This document shows positions 46,816 to 60,970 of a stretch of 64,000 nt of DNA, piece by piece (within the stretch, counting starts at the first letter, position 1; each line of letters begins with the position of its first letter). The notes under the pieces were generated by a model, which was given only the letters and a program-made list of their open reading frames with translations, had not been told where the DNA came from and ran no database searches. This DNA is from Tetragonia tetragonoides (lineage: Eukaryota > Streptophyta > Magnoliopsida > Caryophyllales > Aizoaceae): the NCBI GenBank assembly GCA_038025085.1, contig CM076140.1:15644001-15708000 (forward strand), read 5' to 3'. Made by a program: the position numbers and the translations under genes.

Positions 46816-46868
46816 GCCCATGTCCCATGTCCCATGTCCCATGTCCCGTGTCCCATGTCCCATGTCTC
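46816..46868. repeat. 7-bp minisatellite
   Basis: About seven to eight units of CCATGTC (one with CCGTGTC, the last with TCATGGG), running directly into the first satellite unit. Its complement GGGACATGGGACAT resembles CATGGGACA inside the satellite monomer. Confidence 0.9.
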
Positions 46869-48125
46869 ATGGGTGATATCGGAGTTCGGGGACTCGAATG
46901 ACCGTCTCGAGGCACCGAAGGCCCTATAGGGTGACGATAGACCCACCAGAGAAGTTTGGTAAAAACGGATACCGGTCCCCAAGAAGCCGAATACTAAAGG
47001 CTATAATCCACTTTTTTGCGCTTTTGGGAGGCCCCAGAATGAAGGTGGATATTTTCACACCATATCGCATGGGACACCCTTAGGGAACATAAGAGGCCTC
47101 CGTGGGCCATTATCGGGTCCCTGATAGATTGTTAGTACGTTTTTACAGGACACCAATATAAGTGCCGAAACACCAAAGGCATGAGTGATATCAAACTTCG
47201 GGGATCAGGATTACCCTCCCGGGGCACCAAGGGTCCTCTAGGGTCATGATAGACCCCTCGGAGAAGTATGGACACGAATGACACACGGGCCCTTGGAAGC
47301 AGAAAAAGAAGGCTATAATCCACGTTTTTTGGGCTTCCGGAAGGCCTCGGAACAAAGGTGGATATTTTCGTGCCATATCACATGGGAAACCCTTAGGGGA
47401 AATAAGAAGCTCCATGGGCCGTTATTGAGTCCCTGATAGGCTTGTAAGGGCGTTTTGCTGGGACACTAATGTAAAGGTCGGAACACCGAAGGCATGGGTG
47501 ATATCGAAGTTCGGGTATTCGGATGCCCCTCCCGGGGCACCGAGGGACCTCTAGGGACATGATAGACCCCCAGAGAAGTTTGGGCAAAAGTGACACTCGG
47601 GCTCCTGAAAGTCGAAAACAAAGGCTATAATCCACGTTTTTTGGGCTTTCGGGAGGCCCCGGTATGAAGGTGGATATTTTCGCACCACATCGCGCGAAAA
47701 ACCCCTATAGGACATGGGAGGTACTCGAGGTCGCTTATGAGGTCCCTAATAGGCTTGGAAGGGCGTTTTATGACACATTGGTGTAAGAGTTGGAACACCA
47801 AGGCATGGGTGATATCAAAGTTCGGGGTTTTGGATGACCCTCCAGTGACACCTAGGGTCCTCTAGGGTCATGTTAGACCCCCGGGAAAAGTTTGGACAAA
47901 AATGACACCCGGGTCCTGGGAAGCCGAAAACGACGGCTATAATCCACTTTTTTTGGTTTTCCATGAGGCCCCGGAACGAAGGTGTATATTTTTGCACCAC
48001 ATTGCACGGAATATCTCTAGGGTACATAGGAGGCATTTGGGGTCGCTTATCCTGTCCCTGATAGGCTTGAAAGGGCATTCTACGGGACACTAGTTTATCG
48101 GGTCCTTGGTAGGCTTGAAAGACCT
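46869..48125. repeat. Satellite array, about 313-bp unit, four copies
   Basis: Units start near GGGTGATATCRRAGTTCGGG (46871, 47182, 47497, 47808). The second landmark ATAGACCC..GAGAAGTTTGG recurs at about 46933, 47247, 47560 and 47870, with spacing of about 314, 313 and 310 bp. All units also share GGCTATAATCCAC, GAGGCCCCGGAA, GTGGATATTTTCGCACCA and GGTCCCTGATAGGCTTG. Divergence between units looks moderate (10-20 percent by eye). The array ends in a partial unit at about 48125. It is GC-richer than the surroundings and non-coding. I cannot match it to a named family. Confidence 0.92.
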
Positions 48126-48971
48126 CTTAGTGGACATTGGAGACTAATAAACTTAATAACATACTTGAAAAGTTTGAGGTGAAACTTTTGGAAAATAATT
48201 CTCAAAACTCTCAAAATCACAGTATGAAAGTTATGCATTGGTCATGTCTACTCTTGTTATTTAAAACAACTAAACCTTATATGGGTAGTTGCTTGAGAGA
48301 CGGCTTGTGGGCGAAGGAAGGCAAGCAACGCGATATGAAGCGCCAAGCATAATAAGTTATGCATTGGGCATGTCTACTACATGATTTTTGGATACCGAGC
48401 ATGGCTCTCCACCACCCCGTGCCACCAAACCTACCCGCACACCCTCTCTACTATTATACTGAGATCTCATAATTTTACCCAATTGTTTTGAAGCGATTTC
48501 TAATTTATTTATTTTTTTTCTATTTTCCAGCATGACTTTTTAATTAAAAATTAAATTAAACAGTTTTAAACATTCAAGTTTGTATAACTATTCAGAGAAA
48601 ACAATGTAAAGCAATATATGGTATTAAACTTAATAAAGTTGGAGGGATTATCTTGCAAAGAGATGAGGTATAGATACTGAATGCCTATTAGCAATCGCAA
48701 TGAGAAATACGATGAACCTGCTTGCCAAAAATAGGGATTGGTTGTACAGGATACCGGAAAGATAGCGGACGACGGTGATGAGATCCAAATACGAGTGTTG
48801 AACATATGGGAAGGTACGTAGGAGATGAATTCATGGTGAGTGGCTCCATCATCTATTCATGAGAGAGAAATTAGTGGGTTTTTTTTTGCTCATCAATATG
48901 TGAGAGATATTAGCTACTACTCAATTTCTTGAATTTGTAACGTTTGACAACTTGTGAGAATGAAGGGAAGG
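48126..48971. other. Non-coding spacer
   Basis: No gene supported between the satellite and the hAT MITE. Confidence 0.5.
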
Positions 48972-48979
48972 GGAAGAAG

Positions 48980-49526
48980 TAGGGATGTATATGGATCAGA
49001 TTCGATGCGGATGACCCATCATCCGCTCCATCTACGAAATTCACCAGCTCCATCCGCTCCATCCGTCACCCGCGAATCATCCAACCCTAATCCGCTCCAT
49101 CCGTCATCTGCCATCCGCGGATTAACGAATGGAGTGGATGATAAAACGATTATTGATCGATAATATTTAATAACATGTATTATTTGTAAAATATCTCCTA
49201 AATCAATATTTTTCCTCCAATTATCATACTTAAAAGGTCCATACAACAAGTATATAAAATAAATAACTATTATATACATTAAATCTTTAAAAATCATACA
49301 AAATATAGATGATTTTTTTTTATTTTTAATATTATATTAACTAAACGGATGCTAAATGTGTTCACGGAGCGGGTTAGCAGATGAGACAGTCCCACCCGAA
49401 TTCAACCCGATCCGTCACCCGCTCTATCCGTCATCCGCGAAAGAATCCATTTATTCAGGTTTTTATCCGTATAGTCGGTTCGGGTGGATTGGATATTCGC
49501 GGATTACGAACCCGTTTACATCCCTA
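48980..49526. mobile_element. hAT-type non-autonomous element (547 bp)
   Basis: Ends TAGGGATGTATATGG and, reverse-complemented on the right, TAGGGATGTAAACGGG. A perfect 8-bp TSD GGAAGAAG lies on both sides (48972-48979 and 49527-49534). Subterminal regions are dense in ATCCGC and ATCCGTCA repeats and their complements, as expected for hAT transposase-binding clusters. The middle is AT-rich, with no transposase gene. Confidence 0.9.
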
Positions 49527-49712
49527 GGAAGAAGGAGTCATTAAACTCCATTATGCTTTTGTAACATCTCATTATTGCTTTCACTCTTTTTTTTCATTTT
49601 TTTTCTTTTTTTTTTACCGGTCATAAATCACATGACATGCAATAAGTAGATTGACACGTCATTCGACAATTCAACGACTAATGTGGCGAGCTCTAATTTA
49701 ATCATTGCGTTT

Positions 49713-52467
<2,755 letters not shown>

Positions 52468-52735
52468 TATTCTACTCTCCTGAAAAGAAGTTTCGTCCCG
52501 AAACTTGAAACATGAAGTAATCACTTCTCAACGACGGAACGAGTTTACCCATGCGAAGGTATAAAACGATTTTAGGACTACGACAATGCAATGCGTGTAC
52601 TACGGTCGTGATCTAAGTCGATTAGCAATGCAACATGCAATGCTAGAACATGCAACTCGTGCAAAGCGGTAAACAAAACGCAAATACTAGGTGTGACATT
52701 CTACCCTCCTTAAAAAGGGTTCTGTCCCGAAACTC
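52468..52735 (-). other. Two polypurine-tract-like motifs 229 bp apart
   Basis: On the minus strand GTTTCGGGACAGAACC followed by AAGGAGGGTAGAATG occurs at 52735-52698. Almost the same string (GTTTCGGGACGAAAC, CAGGAGAGTAGAATA) occurs at 52505-52468, directly before the LTR start TGATACCCC. The right arm has one such motif (60933-60970, AAGGGGGGTAGAATG). A polypurine tract primes plus-strand synthesis just before the 3' LTR. The 220 bp between the two motifs is the segment shared with 60760-60970. Confidence 0.7.
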
Positions 52736-54087
52736 AAATGGAATTAGTACCTTCGATAAAGAGATCTGGGTACTTCTCGCGCATCATGGATTCAGCTTCC
52801 CATGTTACTTCTTCTTGACCATGACGGGACCAAACAACTTTCACAATCGAAATGGTCTTTGTACGAGTCGAGCGCTCTTTTCGGTCAGTGATCTTGACTG
52901 GACGTTCTTCATGCGTCAAACTCTCATCAAGTTCGATCATTTCAGGTTGAATGACATGAGTTGGATCATGTACGTATCGCTTCAGTTGAGAGACGCGAAA
53001 CACATTGTTGACTTTTTCAAGTTCCACAGGCAAAGCTAAACGATAAGCAACCTCGCCAATCCTTTCTAGGATCTCGTAAGGTCCAATGTAACGAGGACTC
53101 AATTTCCTCTAACGACCAAAACGCATAACGCCTTTGGTAGGAGATACTCGCAAAAGTATCTTGCTTCCCACCTCAAATTCTTCAGGTCTACGACCTCTAT
53201 CTGCATACAATTTCTGGCGATCTTGTGCACTTCGCATCTTTGTTTGAATAACCTCCACAATGTCGACAGTTTGCTGAATCATGTCAGGACCCAAAACTGC
53301 AGTCTCGCTAATATCGTTCCAACATACAGGCGATGTACACTTCCTACCATACAAGGCTTCATATGGTGCTCGATCGATGCTCGAATGATAACTATTGTTG
53401 TAAGAAAATTCGATCAATGGAATGTGTTTATCTCATGAACCTTGGTATACGAGGGCACACGCTCGAAGCATATCCTCCAGTGTCTGGATTGTTCTTTCCG
53501 TCTGGCCATCTGTTGCAGGATGAAAAGCGGTACTAAACTTCAATTTGCTTCCGAAAGATTCTTGTAATTTCTGCCAGAAGTGAGAGAGAAATCTCGAGTC
53601 TCTATCAGAAACAATATCTTCAGGTACACCATAAAGTCTCATGACTTCCTTGATGTACGCGTCAGCCAGCTTCTTCATTTCCCAAGTGTCATGCATTGGG
53701 ATGAATCTTGCGACTTTTGTCAAACGATCTACTACTACCCAAATAGCGTTGTTCTTATTTTATGTCAAAGGTAAACCCACGACAAAATCCATAGAAATCG
53801 AATTCCATTTCCAAGTAGGAACTTCCAGTGATTGTACCATTCCACCTGGTCTCATATGCTCGATCTTGACCTTCTAACATGTCAAAACACTTCGCTACAA
53901 ACTCAGTGACTTCTTGTTTCATTCCCTTCCACCTGAACACTTGGCGAATATCCTTGTAAAGCTTGTCTCCACCAGGATGTACAGAATACGACGTATTATG
54001 AGCTTCACCCAGAATCTGACTTTTGATAACTGGGTCATTGGGTACGCAAACACGTTCTCGAAACCTCAAAATTCCATCTTGGCCCAA
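52734..54087 (-). pseudogene. Gypsy integrase and chromodomain, broken
   Basis: In order: integrase N-terminal region (GEAHNTSYSVHPGGDKLYKD, with the HxxC region altered), a frameshift near 53755-53770, integrase core (DRDSRFLSHFWQKL, FHPATDGQTERTIQTLEDML), YNNSYHSSIDRAPYEALYGR (the GPY-type neighbourhood), YIGPYEILERIGEVAYRLAL, and at the end VKVVWSRHGQEEVTWEAE, a chromodomain like that of Tekay-type chromoviruses. Stops occur at 53433 and 53109 and a frameshift near 53760. The chromodomain is thought to steer insertion into heterochromatin. This copy cannot make an active protein. Confidence 0.9.
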
Positions 54088-54108
54088 AGTGAAATCCTCG
54101 GACCTAAC

Positions 54109-55917
54109 CTAGTCTTTTTGGTTTAGAATCTGCTGAAGATCCTCATCACCACCTTGTCTATTTTTGATCTTCTCTAGCAACTTTGGTCGAACAGTCATAT
54201 GTGCTAAGGTACATTGAACGTTACCTTGAAACACAATCTCTACCTCAAGGCTTTGAAAGTCACGTATGATCTCCTTTGGAAGCACTAAAGCAGTGTTTAA
54301 GGTATGTCGAGTCTTCCTTCTCAAAGCATCAGCGACTACATTCGCTTTACCCTCGTGATACTGGATATCAATGTCTTACTCCGTTAGAAGTTCTAGCCAT
54401 TTCCTTTGGCGCATGTTCAACTCTTTCTGCGTAAAGATATACTTGAGACTCTTGTGATCAGTGAACATCTTGACTGTGGAACCATACATGTAGTGTCGCC
54501 AAATTTTCAATGCGAATACAACATCAGCAAGTTCCAGATCGTGCGTAGGATAGTTATCCTCGTGCTTCTTCAATTGTCATGAGGCGTAAGCCACGACCTT
54601 TCCATGTTGAATCAAAACACATCCTAAGCCATGCTTAGACACGTCACTGTAGACCTCATATCCTTCTGTTCCCGACGGCAATGTCAAAATAGGTGCACTC
54701 GTAAGACGTGTCTTCAACTCTTGGAAAGTAGTCTCAAACTTGTCAGACCATACAAACTTTGTCGTTTTCTTCATCAAGTTCGAGATTGGATGCGCAATCT
54801 TTGAAAAACCTTCTACAAAATGTCTATAGTAGCCAGCGAGTCCAAGAAAACTCCGAACTTCTGTCACGGCCGTTGGTCTTGGCCAATCTGTAACAGCTCG
54901 AATCTTCTCTGGATCTACGGCTACACCATCCTTAGACACCACGTGTCCTAGGAAAGATACCGTGTCTAACCAAAACTCACACTTCGACAACTTGGCGTAA
55001 AGTTAATATCTTCGCAGAATCTCCAAGACAGTACGTAAGTGTTGCACATGCTCCTCGACGTTATTTGAGTAAATCAGAATATCATCGATAAAGACTACAA
55101 CGAACTGGTCTAAGTAAGGCAGGAACGTACGGTTCATCAGGTCCATAAATTTTGCAGGCGCATTCGTCAACCCAAAAGGTATCACAATGAACTCGTAGTG
55201 CCCATACCTCGTCCAAAACGCTGTCTTCGCAATATCAGGCTCGGAAATCCTCAACTGATGGTATCCTTATCGTAGGTCTATCTTTGAGAAAATAGACGCT
55301 CCACGCAATTGGTCAAACAGATCGTCAATTCTGGGGAGTGGGTATCGATTCTTGATTGTGAACTTGTTCAACTCGCGGTAGTCAATGCACAGTCTTATAC
55401 TACCATCCTTCTTTCTTACGAACAAAACAGGAGCACCCCAAGGCGATACACTCGGACGTATGTATCCCTTTTTCAACAAGTCCTCAAGTTGTGTTTTCAA
55501 TTCCTTCATCTCAGCAGGTGCCATACGATACGGCGCTTTCGAAATTGGTGCAGAACCTGGAGCTAGGTCGATCGTAAAGTCGATAATGCGTTGTGGAGGC
55601 ATTCCGGAAATATTTTCAGGAAAAACGTCAGCGTACTCAGAAATTACAGGAATAGGCTGCGGAGCTTCCGTCACACGACTCGTATCCACCACATGACAAA
55701 GGTAAATCGCTTCACCCTTAGTCACACACTCTTTAAATTTCATTGTCGCCATCACCTTTAGCTTAGGCTTGACCACAACTCCTCGATAAGTGATCCTCTT
55801 ACCTTTAGGTCCTCGCAAAGATACACGTTGTTCGAAGCACTCTATCTTAGCTCTAAACTTGTATAACCAATCCATTCCCAAAATTACGTCAAAATCACCC
55901 AATTCGAACTGATTCAA
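54109..55917 (-). pseudogene. Gypsy reverse transcriptase and RNase H, broken by stops
   Basis: In one frame, interrupted by stops: protease tail [19 protein letters not shown] with [59 protein letters not shown] and the catalytic FIDDILIYS; the connection region [18 protein letters not shown]; RNase H-like [40 protein letters not shown] and HEGKANVVADAL. Internal stops lie near 55264, 55000, 54575 and 54373. The stop at 54574-54576 is TGA where Arg (CGA) is normal, a C-to-T change expected from decay of a methylated site. Confidence 0.92.
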
Positions 55918-55962
55918 GTCTGCATGTAGCTCGGAACTAGCTATACTAATCGAACACTTCTC

Positions 55963-56299
55963 TTATAACGAATTACATCTAACATTCGATCCATTAGGCA
56001 TCGTAATGTTCGCTCTATACACTGAACTAGGTTTTAGGCCTATCTTAGATGCAAAGTTCTTAGAAAGAAAAGAATGTGATGCACCACTATCAAACAAAAC
56101 AAAAGTGGAAAAAGAATTAACAAGAAAAGTACCAGCGATCACATTCGGGTTTGCTTCTGTCTCATTGCGATTCATCACAAAAATTCTGCCATTAACCCCT
56201 CTATTGTTGTTGTTGTTGTTCAGCGCGAGATTAACAGTTACAGGAGCTTGTGTCTGGTTGTTCACAGCAGGAGCAACATTGTTACGGTTGTTGTTGTGG

Positions 56300-56363
<64 letters not shown>

Positions 56364-56595
56364 AACCCCCGTTTCCACGGTAGTTACCACCATTACCACA
56401 ATAGCCATTATTATTCCCACCACGATTGCAGTTGTTATCGCGGTTCTGCCCATTACCATTTCTACCTCGGCTCCAACATTCAGAAGCTTTGTGACCCGGC
56501 TTGTTGCATTCATAGCATTGCAGCACGTCACCACGACAATTCTTACCAGCATGCGTCTTGTTACAGCGAGTACAAGGCGTATTCCTTCTAGCCAT
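55963..56595 (-). pseudogene. Gypsy gag zinc knuckle and protease start, truncated
   Basis: From MARRNTPCTRC (ATG at 56595, the only likely Met) comes the zinc knuckle CYECNKPGHKASEC (CX2CX4HX4C), then a Gly/Asn-rich linker swollen by a (TTG)n repeat that encodes poly-Asn, then FVLFDSGASHSFLSKNFASK with the aspartic protease DSGA motif. The rest of gag (matrix and capsid) and the 5' LTR are missing upstream. The element stops at about 56605-56620 against unrelated sequence. Confidence 0.88.
56286..56361. repeat. (TTG)n microsatellite in gag
   Basis: About 25 TTG units with two interruptions, coding for Asn on the gag strand. It lies within an Asn/Gly-rich linker that is already repetitive. 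Confidence 0.93.
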
Positions 56596-56617
56596 TATCG
56601 AATATATATATAGATTT

Positions 56618-56674
56618 TTGGGTATAAGCGGTGGTAAGGTGACAAGTTTCACCCCCCCATTGGCTTATACCCAA
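56618..56674. repeat. Perfect short inverted repeat, 57 bp
   Basis: TTGGGTATAAGC (56618-56629) and its exact complement GCTTATACCCAA (56663-56674) flank a 33-bp loop. It sits where the gypsy element is cut off. It shares GGGTATAAGC with the hairpin at 57507-57540. Confidence 0.85.
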
Positions 56675-57365
56675 GTAATTAATTAAAATATTTATTTTTT
56701 AAAACTTTTTAAAGAGGTGGTATGTCTTAGTATTAATTATTAAACATAAATTAGAGTAATCAATATGAACTGTTAATTTTTTTGATTAATATATTGTCAT
56801 AATTTACGCAGTTAATAATATAAAAATAATATTAAATAAATAATGATATAAGTGCATTAAATTTATGAGTTTTATATTTATTAGCATATTATTTCAATTG
56901 TAAAATAATGTAACTTTGGCTACCCCACTCAAATAAATATAATTGCTACTTCATTGGATCAAAAATGAAAAATACTTCAAAATAATATATATTAACTTTG
57001 GGTAAGAACGCAGGTAACGTGACAGCAAGTGTCACATAATGATTGGTTTTGTTTTTTTTTTTTTTTATCTATCTTTTTTGTTTTTGTTATAGATAAATAA
57101 ATATCCTATGATAATTTCTATAGCATGTTCATATTTCTAATTTAGTGCAATAGAAAATGAGATTAATGTAATATTTTAACGTTTTCAACTATTAACTAAT
57201 TAGGTAATGTAAGGATGCTAAGATTTGATTATTAGTTGTTTACAATAATCCTATTTGCATTCAAAAAAGTAAAAATAAAAAATTCAAATTAGGTAGAGAT
57301 GATAAATATTTGTGAGAATAGATACACGTAATATAATGAGTGTTACATAGTGGCTGGTATACTGC
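56675..57365. other. Non-coding, AT-rich
   Basis: No gene supported. GGGTAAGAACGCAGGTAACG at 57000 is a variant of the GGGTATAAGCG.AGGTAA motif seen at 56619 and 57531. Confidence 0.5.
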
Positions 57366-57690
57366 ATGTAACTACAAGTATCACATCTTGATAAATTAAT
57401 TTTTTTTTGAGATGGTGACTCCACGCAATTTTTTTATTCTAATTACAAAGAAGGTTAGACTTTCAACTTTCAAATTCTAATTAACAAAACACACAATAAG
57501 GGAAGGTATACCCACCATTAGAGTTGGTGGGTATAAGCGCAGGTAAGTACATGTATCACATTTTGATAAATTAATTTATTTTTTTTCGAGATGGTGATAG
57601 TCCTCGCAGTTTTCTTATTTTCATTCGAAAGAATGTTAGATTATCAACTTTCAAATTCTAATAAGCGAAACACATATTAAGGGACAATCA
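57366..57690. repeat. Tandem duplication, unit about 175-180 bp
   Basis: Two copies (57366-57505 and 57541-57688) share GTATCACAT.TTGATAAATT, TTTTTTGAGATGGTGA and CAACTTTCAAATTCTAAT. The first copy is followed by a perfect 11-bp hairpin, TATACCCACCA (57507-57517) with TGGTGGGTATA (57525-57535). Confidence 0.8.
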
Positions 57691-57779
57691 GATCGGATCA
57701 AACGGGTCGTGGGTATAATCACCATTTTGACATGTGACTAAAATTTTCAAGAATATGACCTATCAAATAAAATGACAAA

Positions 57780-60089
57780 TAGGGTCATATCCCGAATTTC
57801 CGTCTAATTTAAAACCATTTAAGATCACGAGTTGCAGCGGAAAAACCCTAGAAATTCGAAGCGTTACCGCCGTATTTGATTTTCAAGTTAAATACAAGGT
57901 TAGAAAGAAACCAAAATATTTATATCCCAAACATACATACTAGATAATTAAATAATAACTATCTTTTCCAACTAAACTTAAAACAATTAATCCAAAGGAA
58001 AATAGAAATAGTAATTAGTAACTATTAATTCTCGTGCAAGAGAATTAATCTCATTACAAATATAAAATCCCAATATTAAAGAATTTTCAAACTAACAACA
58101 AAATAAATTGTTTTTAGAAGATATACAATCTTCTTGGTTCACCTTCACTAGCTCCCAACTTACGAGCTACAATTCTGTTAATCTACTCCCCCATACAGAC
58201 GAATTCCATATAGGTTTATCATAGGTCCATCATTGAGGAGAAATGGACAACAAACACAAGTAAAAAGGAAAAACAACCAATCAGCTACGCTGAGTAATTC
58301 ATAACCACATAGTCCATTTACATCTCCAAATTAAGCCAACATGCTTAATAAACATGCTCGAGTAAATAAAAGACTAAATTTAAACAACCAAACAATCCAA
58401 ATAATAAATCTCATATTTATTATTATCTATTAGCCAAGTTCATTAGAGAGAAGAGAATCGTAAGAATGTCGGAACCAACCGCATAAGGCTCAATAGGATC
58501 TTAGTCCCGTGCACATTGGCAAAAGAGGGATCAACCGTGCCAGAGTATAGGTGACTCCCGAAGTACTTCTAGATGTTCCTAAGTATGCATACCCTCTCTC
58601 AACCCTTAGGTTTACAAGAAGAACAGTTTCGCAATAAAACTTACTCGCCCAATCATCATATATGGATACAAGATTTCAGTACGTTGGAGCCATACCCCGC
58701 AGAATATGAACCCACTCAACACAAAAATTGACAATTGCCATTCGCACCCTTTGGTGGATCCATTACCAAAGAAATCTTAACTCCCAATTAATCAATTCAA
58801 AGGTGATCACATAATCAAGTAAATCACATAATCTTGTCAATTCTTAAGTAACGCAATATGGTTACAATTTCCGATGGCATTTTACATGAAGGGCATCTAG
58901 GCCTTAATTCAAAACCACCTAATCCAATAGTCAAATTTCATTTCAACTTATTGAATTAACATACTTCTAACATAAATCCACATGCTTACTAACATGATAC
59001 AAAAATAGCAATACAAGCTATATTCGAATTGAACAATTATTAACATAATTTTCGTTCAATAAACATAATAAATCATGCATCTTCTCACATGAATATTGAC
59101 AAGTAGACATTGCCACACAAAGTGAATTTCTAACATATTACATGCATTCACTAATATAATTTTATACGAATTATCACAAGGAAATAACTATCAATTATCC
59201 TTTCCAAAATACTCACAAGTCCAAATATTAATTATCATTCTCAATCCAATACCAGACAACATGAATACAATTTCCATTAGACATGAATTATGACAAAGAA
59301 ATTACATAATTCACCAACCAATACTAGACGATGAATTACTTTTAGCAAGTAACGCAAATCACGACAATTAATGTAAGCTCCTTACGTTCACGTGCGGTCA
59401 ACGGGTCCTAACAAGTCCACAATACACCAATAGTCAAAACCTTGACTTGTAAACTACTTTATTAAACTTTAAAGATGATTTAGTACCCTTAATTAAATTA
59501 ATTAACTTGCTGGAATTTTCAGTAACTCATGCATGCTCAAAGTTTCCAAAAACAATTTATACAACTAAATTAGAAAACTTTTCAAAAACCCTAAAAACAA
59601 GTCAATAAGTCAAAACAAGTCAACTACCATCACCAACACCAAACACCACCGCACCACCGCCGCTGACCATCGTCTAGTGGCTGCGGTGGCCGTGACAGTC
59701 ACAGTTTTTGTTAAACAATTTTAACAAACCCAAATCTAATTAAATCCTCACAATTAATAAATTTTCAGATTTAATTAAATCACAAGATCCAACCTTTTGA
59801 ACTCAAACTTTGATTCAATTCAATAAAACAACAAACCCAACCCTAATCATGATCCTATTATGCAAAAACAATAGAATCTAGCAAACCCTGGGCAAAACAT
59901 AAATTAGGGTTTACTCATACAAAACTAGGGTTCATTAAAATAACTCATACTTGAATCAAATCTAAAACTTTTAAAAATAAAAAACAAGTTTAGAACACTT
60001 ACTTGAAAATCAAAGGATTAAAACTGAGCAAAGGATGAATTGTGAGAGGGTGATGAATTTTCTCTTCCTTTTCTCCTTGTCTGTCGTGC

Positions 60090-60184
<95 letters not shown>

Positions 60185-60512
60185 TTCTTTTCTTTTTTTT
60201 TTTTTTGATTTGCTAAAGCGTCAGTTGAATTTGAAAGCTGAGTGTATTTAGGAACCCAAATACCTTCCACTAGCCAAAATTTTAGGAAACAAAATTTTAA
60301 AATAAAATTCAGAAATTGGTTCCTTATTTTCAGCCACCTAGCCGAAAATAATGTCCCAATTCTTTGCCCATAAAATTCTTTTTATTTATTTGGTCCCATT
60401 ATAATTTAATTAGGCCCAAAAATAAAACCCAATTATTTAATTAAATACAAAATTATATTTTATTTTTTAAGTAATTATTATTCTAAAATGAATAATAATA
60501 CGGGGTATTACA
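57780..60512 (-). mobile_element. LTR (about 2.7 kb), same group as the solo LTRs near 12-19 kb
   Basis: The right end is CGGGGTATTACA (60501-60512), the same as at 18788, and AATCTACTCCCCCAT...CATAGGTCCATCATTGA.GA matches 17085-17140. On the minus strand it therefore starts TGTAATACCCCG. The left end near 57780-57800 (TCATATCCCGAATTTCCG) is a decayed counterpart of the CACCCCGAATTTTC-type end. No TSD was found, and gag and pol are absent. The CCACCGCACCACCGCCGCTG stretch near 59650 is LTR sequence, not a gene. Confidence 0.6.
60088..60181. repeat. (TG)n(AG)n compound microsatellite
   Basis: About 11 TG units followed directly by about 35 AG units, within the LTR at 57780-60512. Confidence 0.95.
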
Positions 60513-60759
60513 GACTGTTTGTTAAGTTATATATTTGAAGTACAATGGCAGGTTAAGTGATCAGTAATAGAGAATTAAAATTTTATTATTTTGTCAGGTT
60601 AGTAATAGATATTTTTGGAGATACGCTAATTACTTAAGATGCATATAACATTTCGATTCATCACCATTTTCATTCAAAAATATATTTGTATTATTAAAAA
60701 AATTATATGAGTATATTAAAAATATAGTAATAAAAGGATAACCTCCTAGTAATTTCGTG
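60513..60759. other. Non-coding link between two LTR-derived segments
   Basis: AT-rich, with no gene. The right arm of the inverted repeat begins near CCTAGTAATTTCGTGTTTAG (60746). Confidence 0.5.
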
Positions 60760-60970
60760 TTTAGTTTACCGCTTTACACGAGTTGCATGTTCTAGCATTG
60801 CATGCTACACTGCTAATCGACCTAGATCACAACTATAGTACACGCATTGTATTGTCGTTGTCCTAAAATCGATTTATACCTTCGTACGGGTAAACTCGTT
60901 TCGTCGTTGAGAAGTGATTACTTCATGTTTCAAGTTTCGGGACGAAACTTCTTTTAAGGGGGGTAGAATG
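60746..60970 (+). mobile_element. 3' internal end of a second gypsy copy (right arm)
   Basis: Matches 52468-52690 in reverse orientation: GTTTA.TTTACCGCTTT.CACGAG, TTGCATGTTCTAGCATTGC, GTACACGCATTG, AAGTGATTACTTCATGTTTC, then AAGGGGGGTAGAATG directly before the LTR. None of the pol gene is present on the left side, so this copy is cut at 60746. Confidence 0.85.

Noticed and set aside
46869..48125. CRISPR-like spaced repeats
   Set aside because: The repeats are contiguous 313-bp units without spacers, and the genome is plant nuclear. It is a satellite.
56248..56613. Val- and Cys-only frames on the plus strand
   Set aside because: Shadows of the TTG repeat in gag, which is coded on the minus strand.
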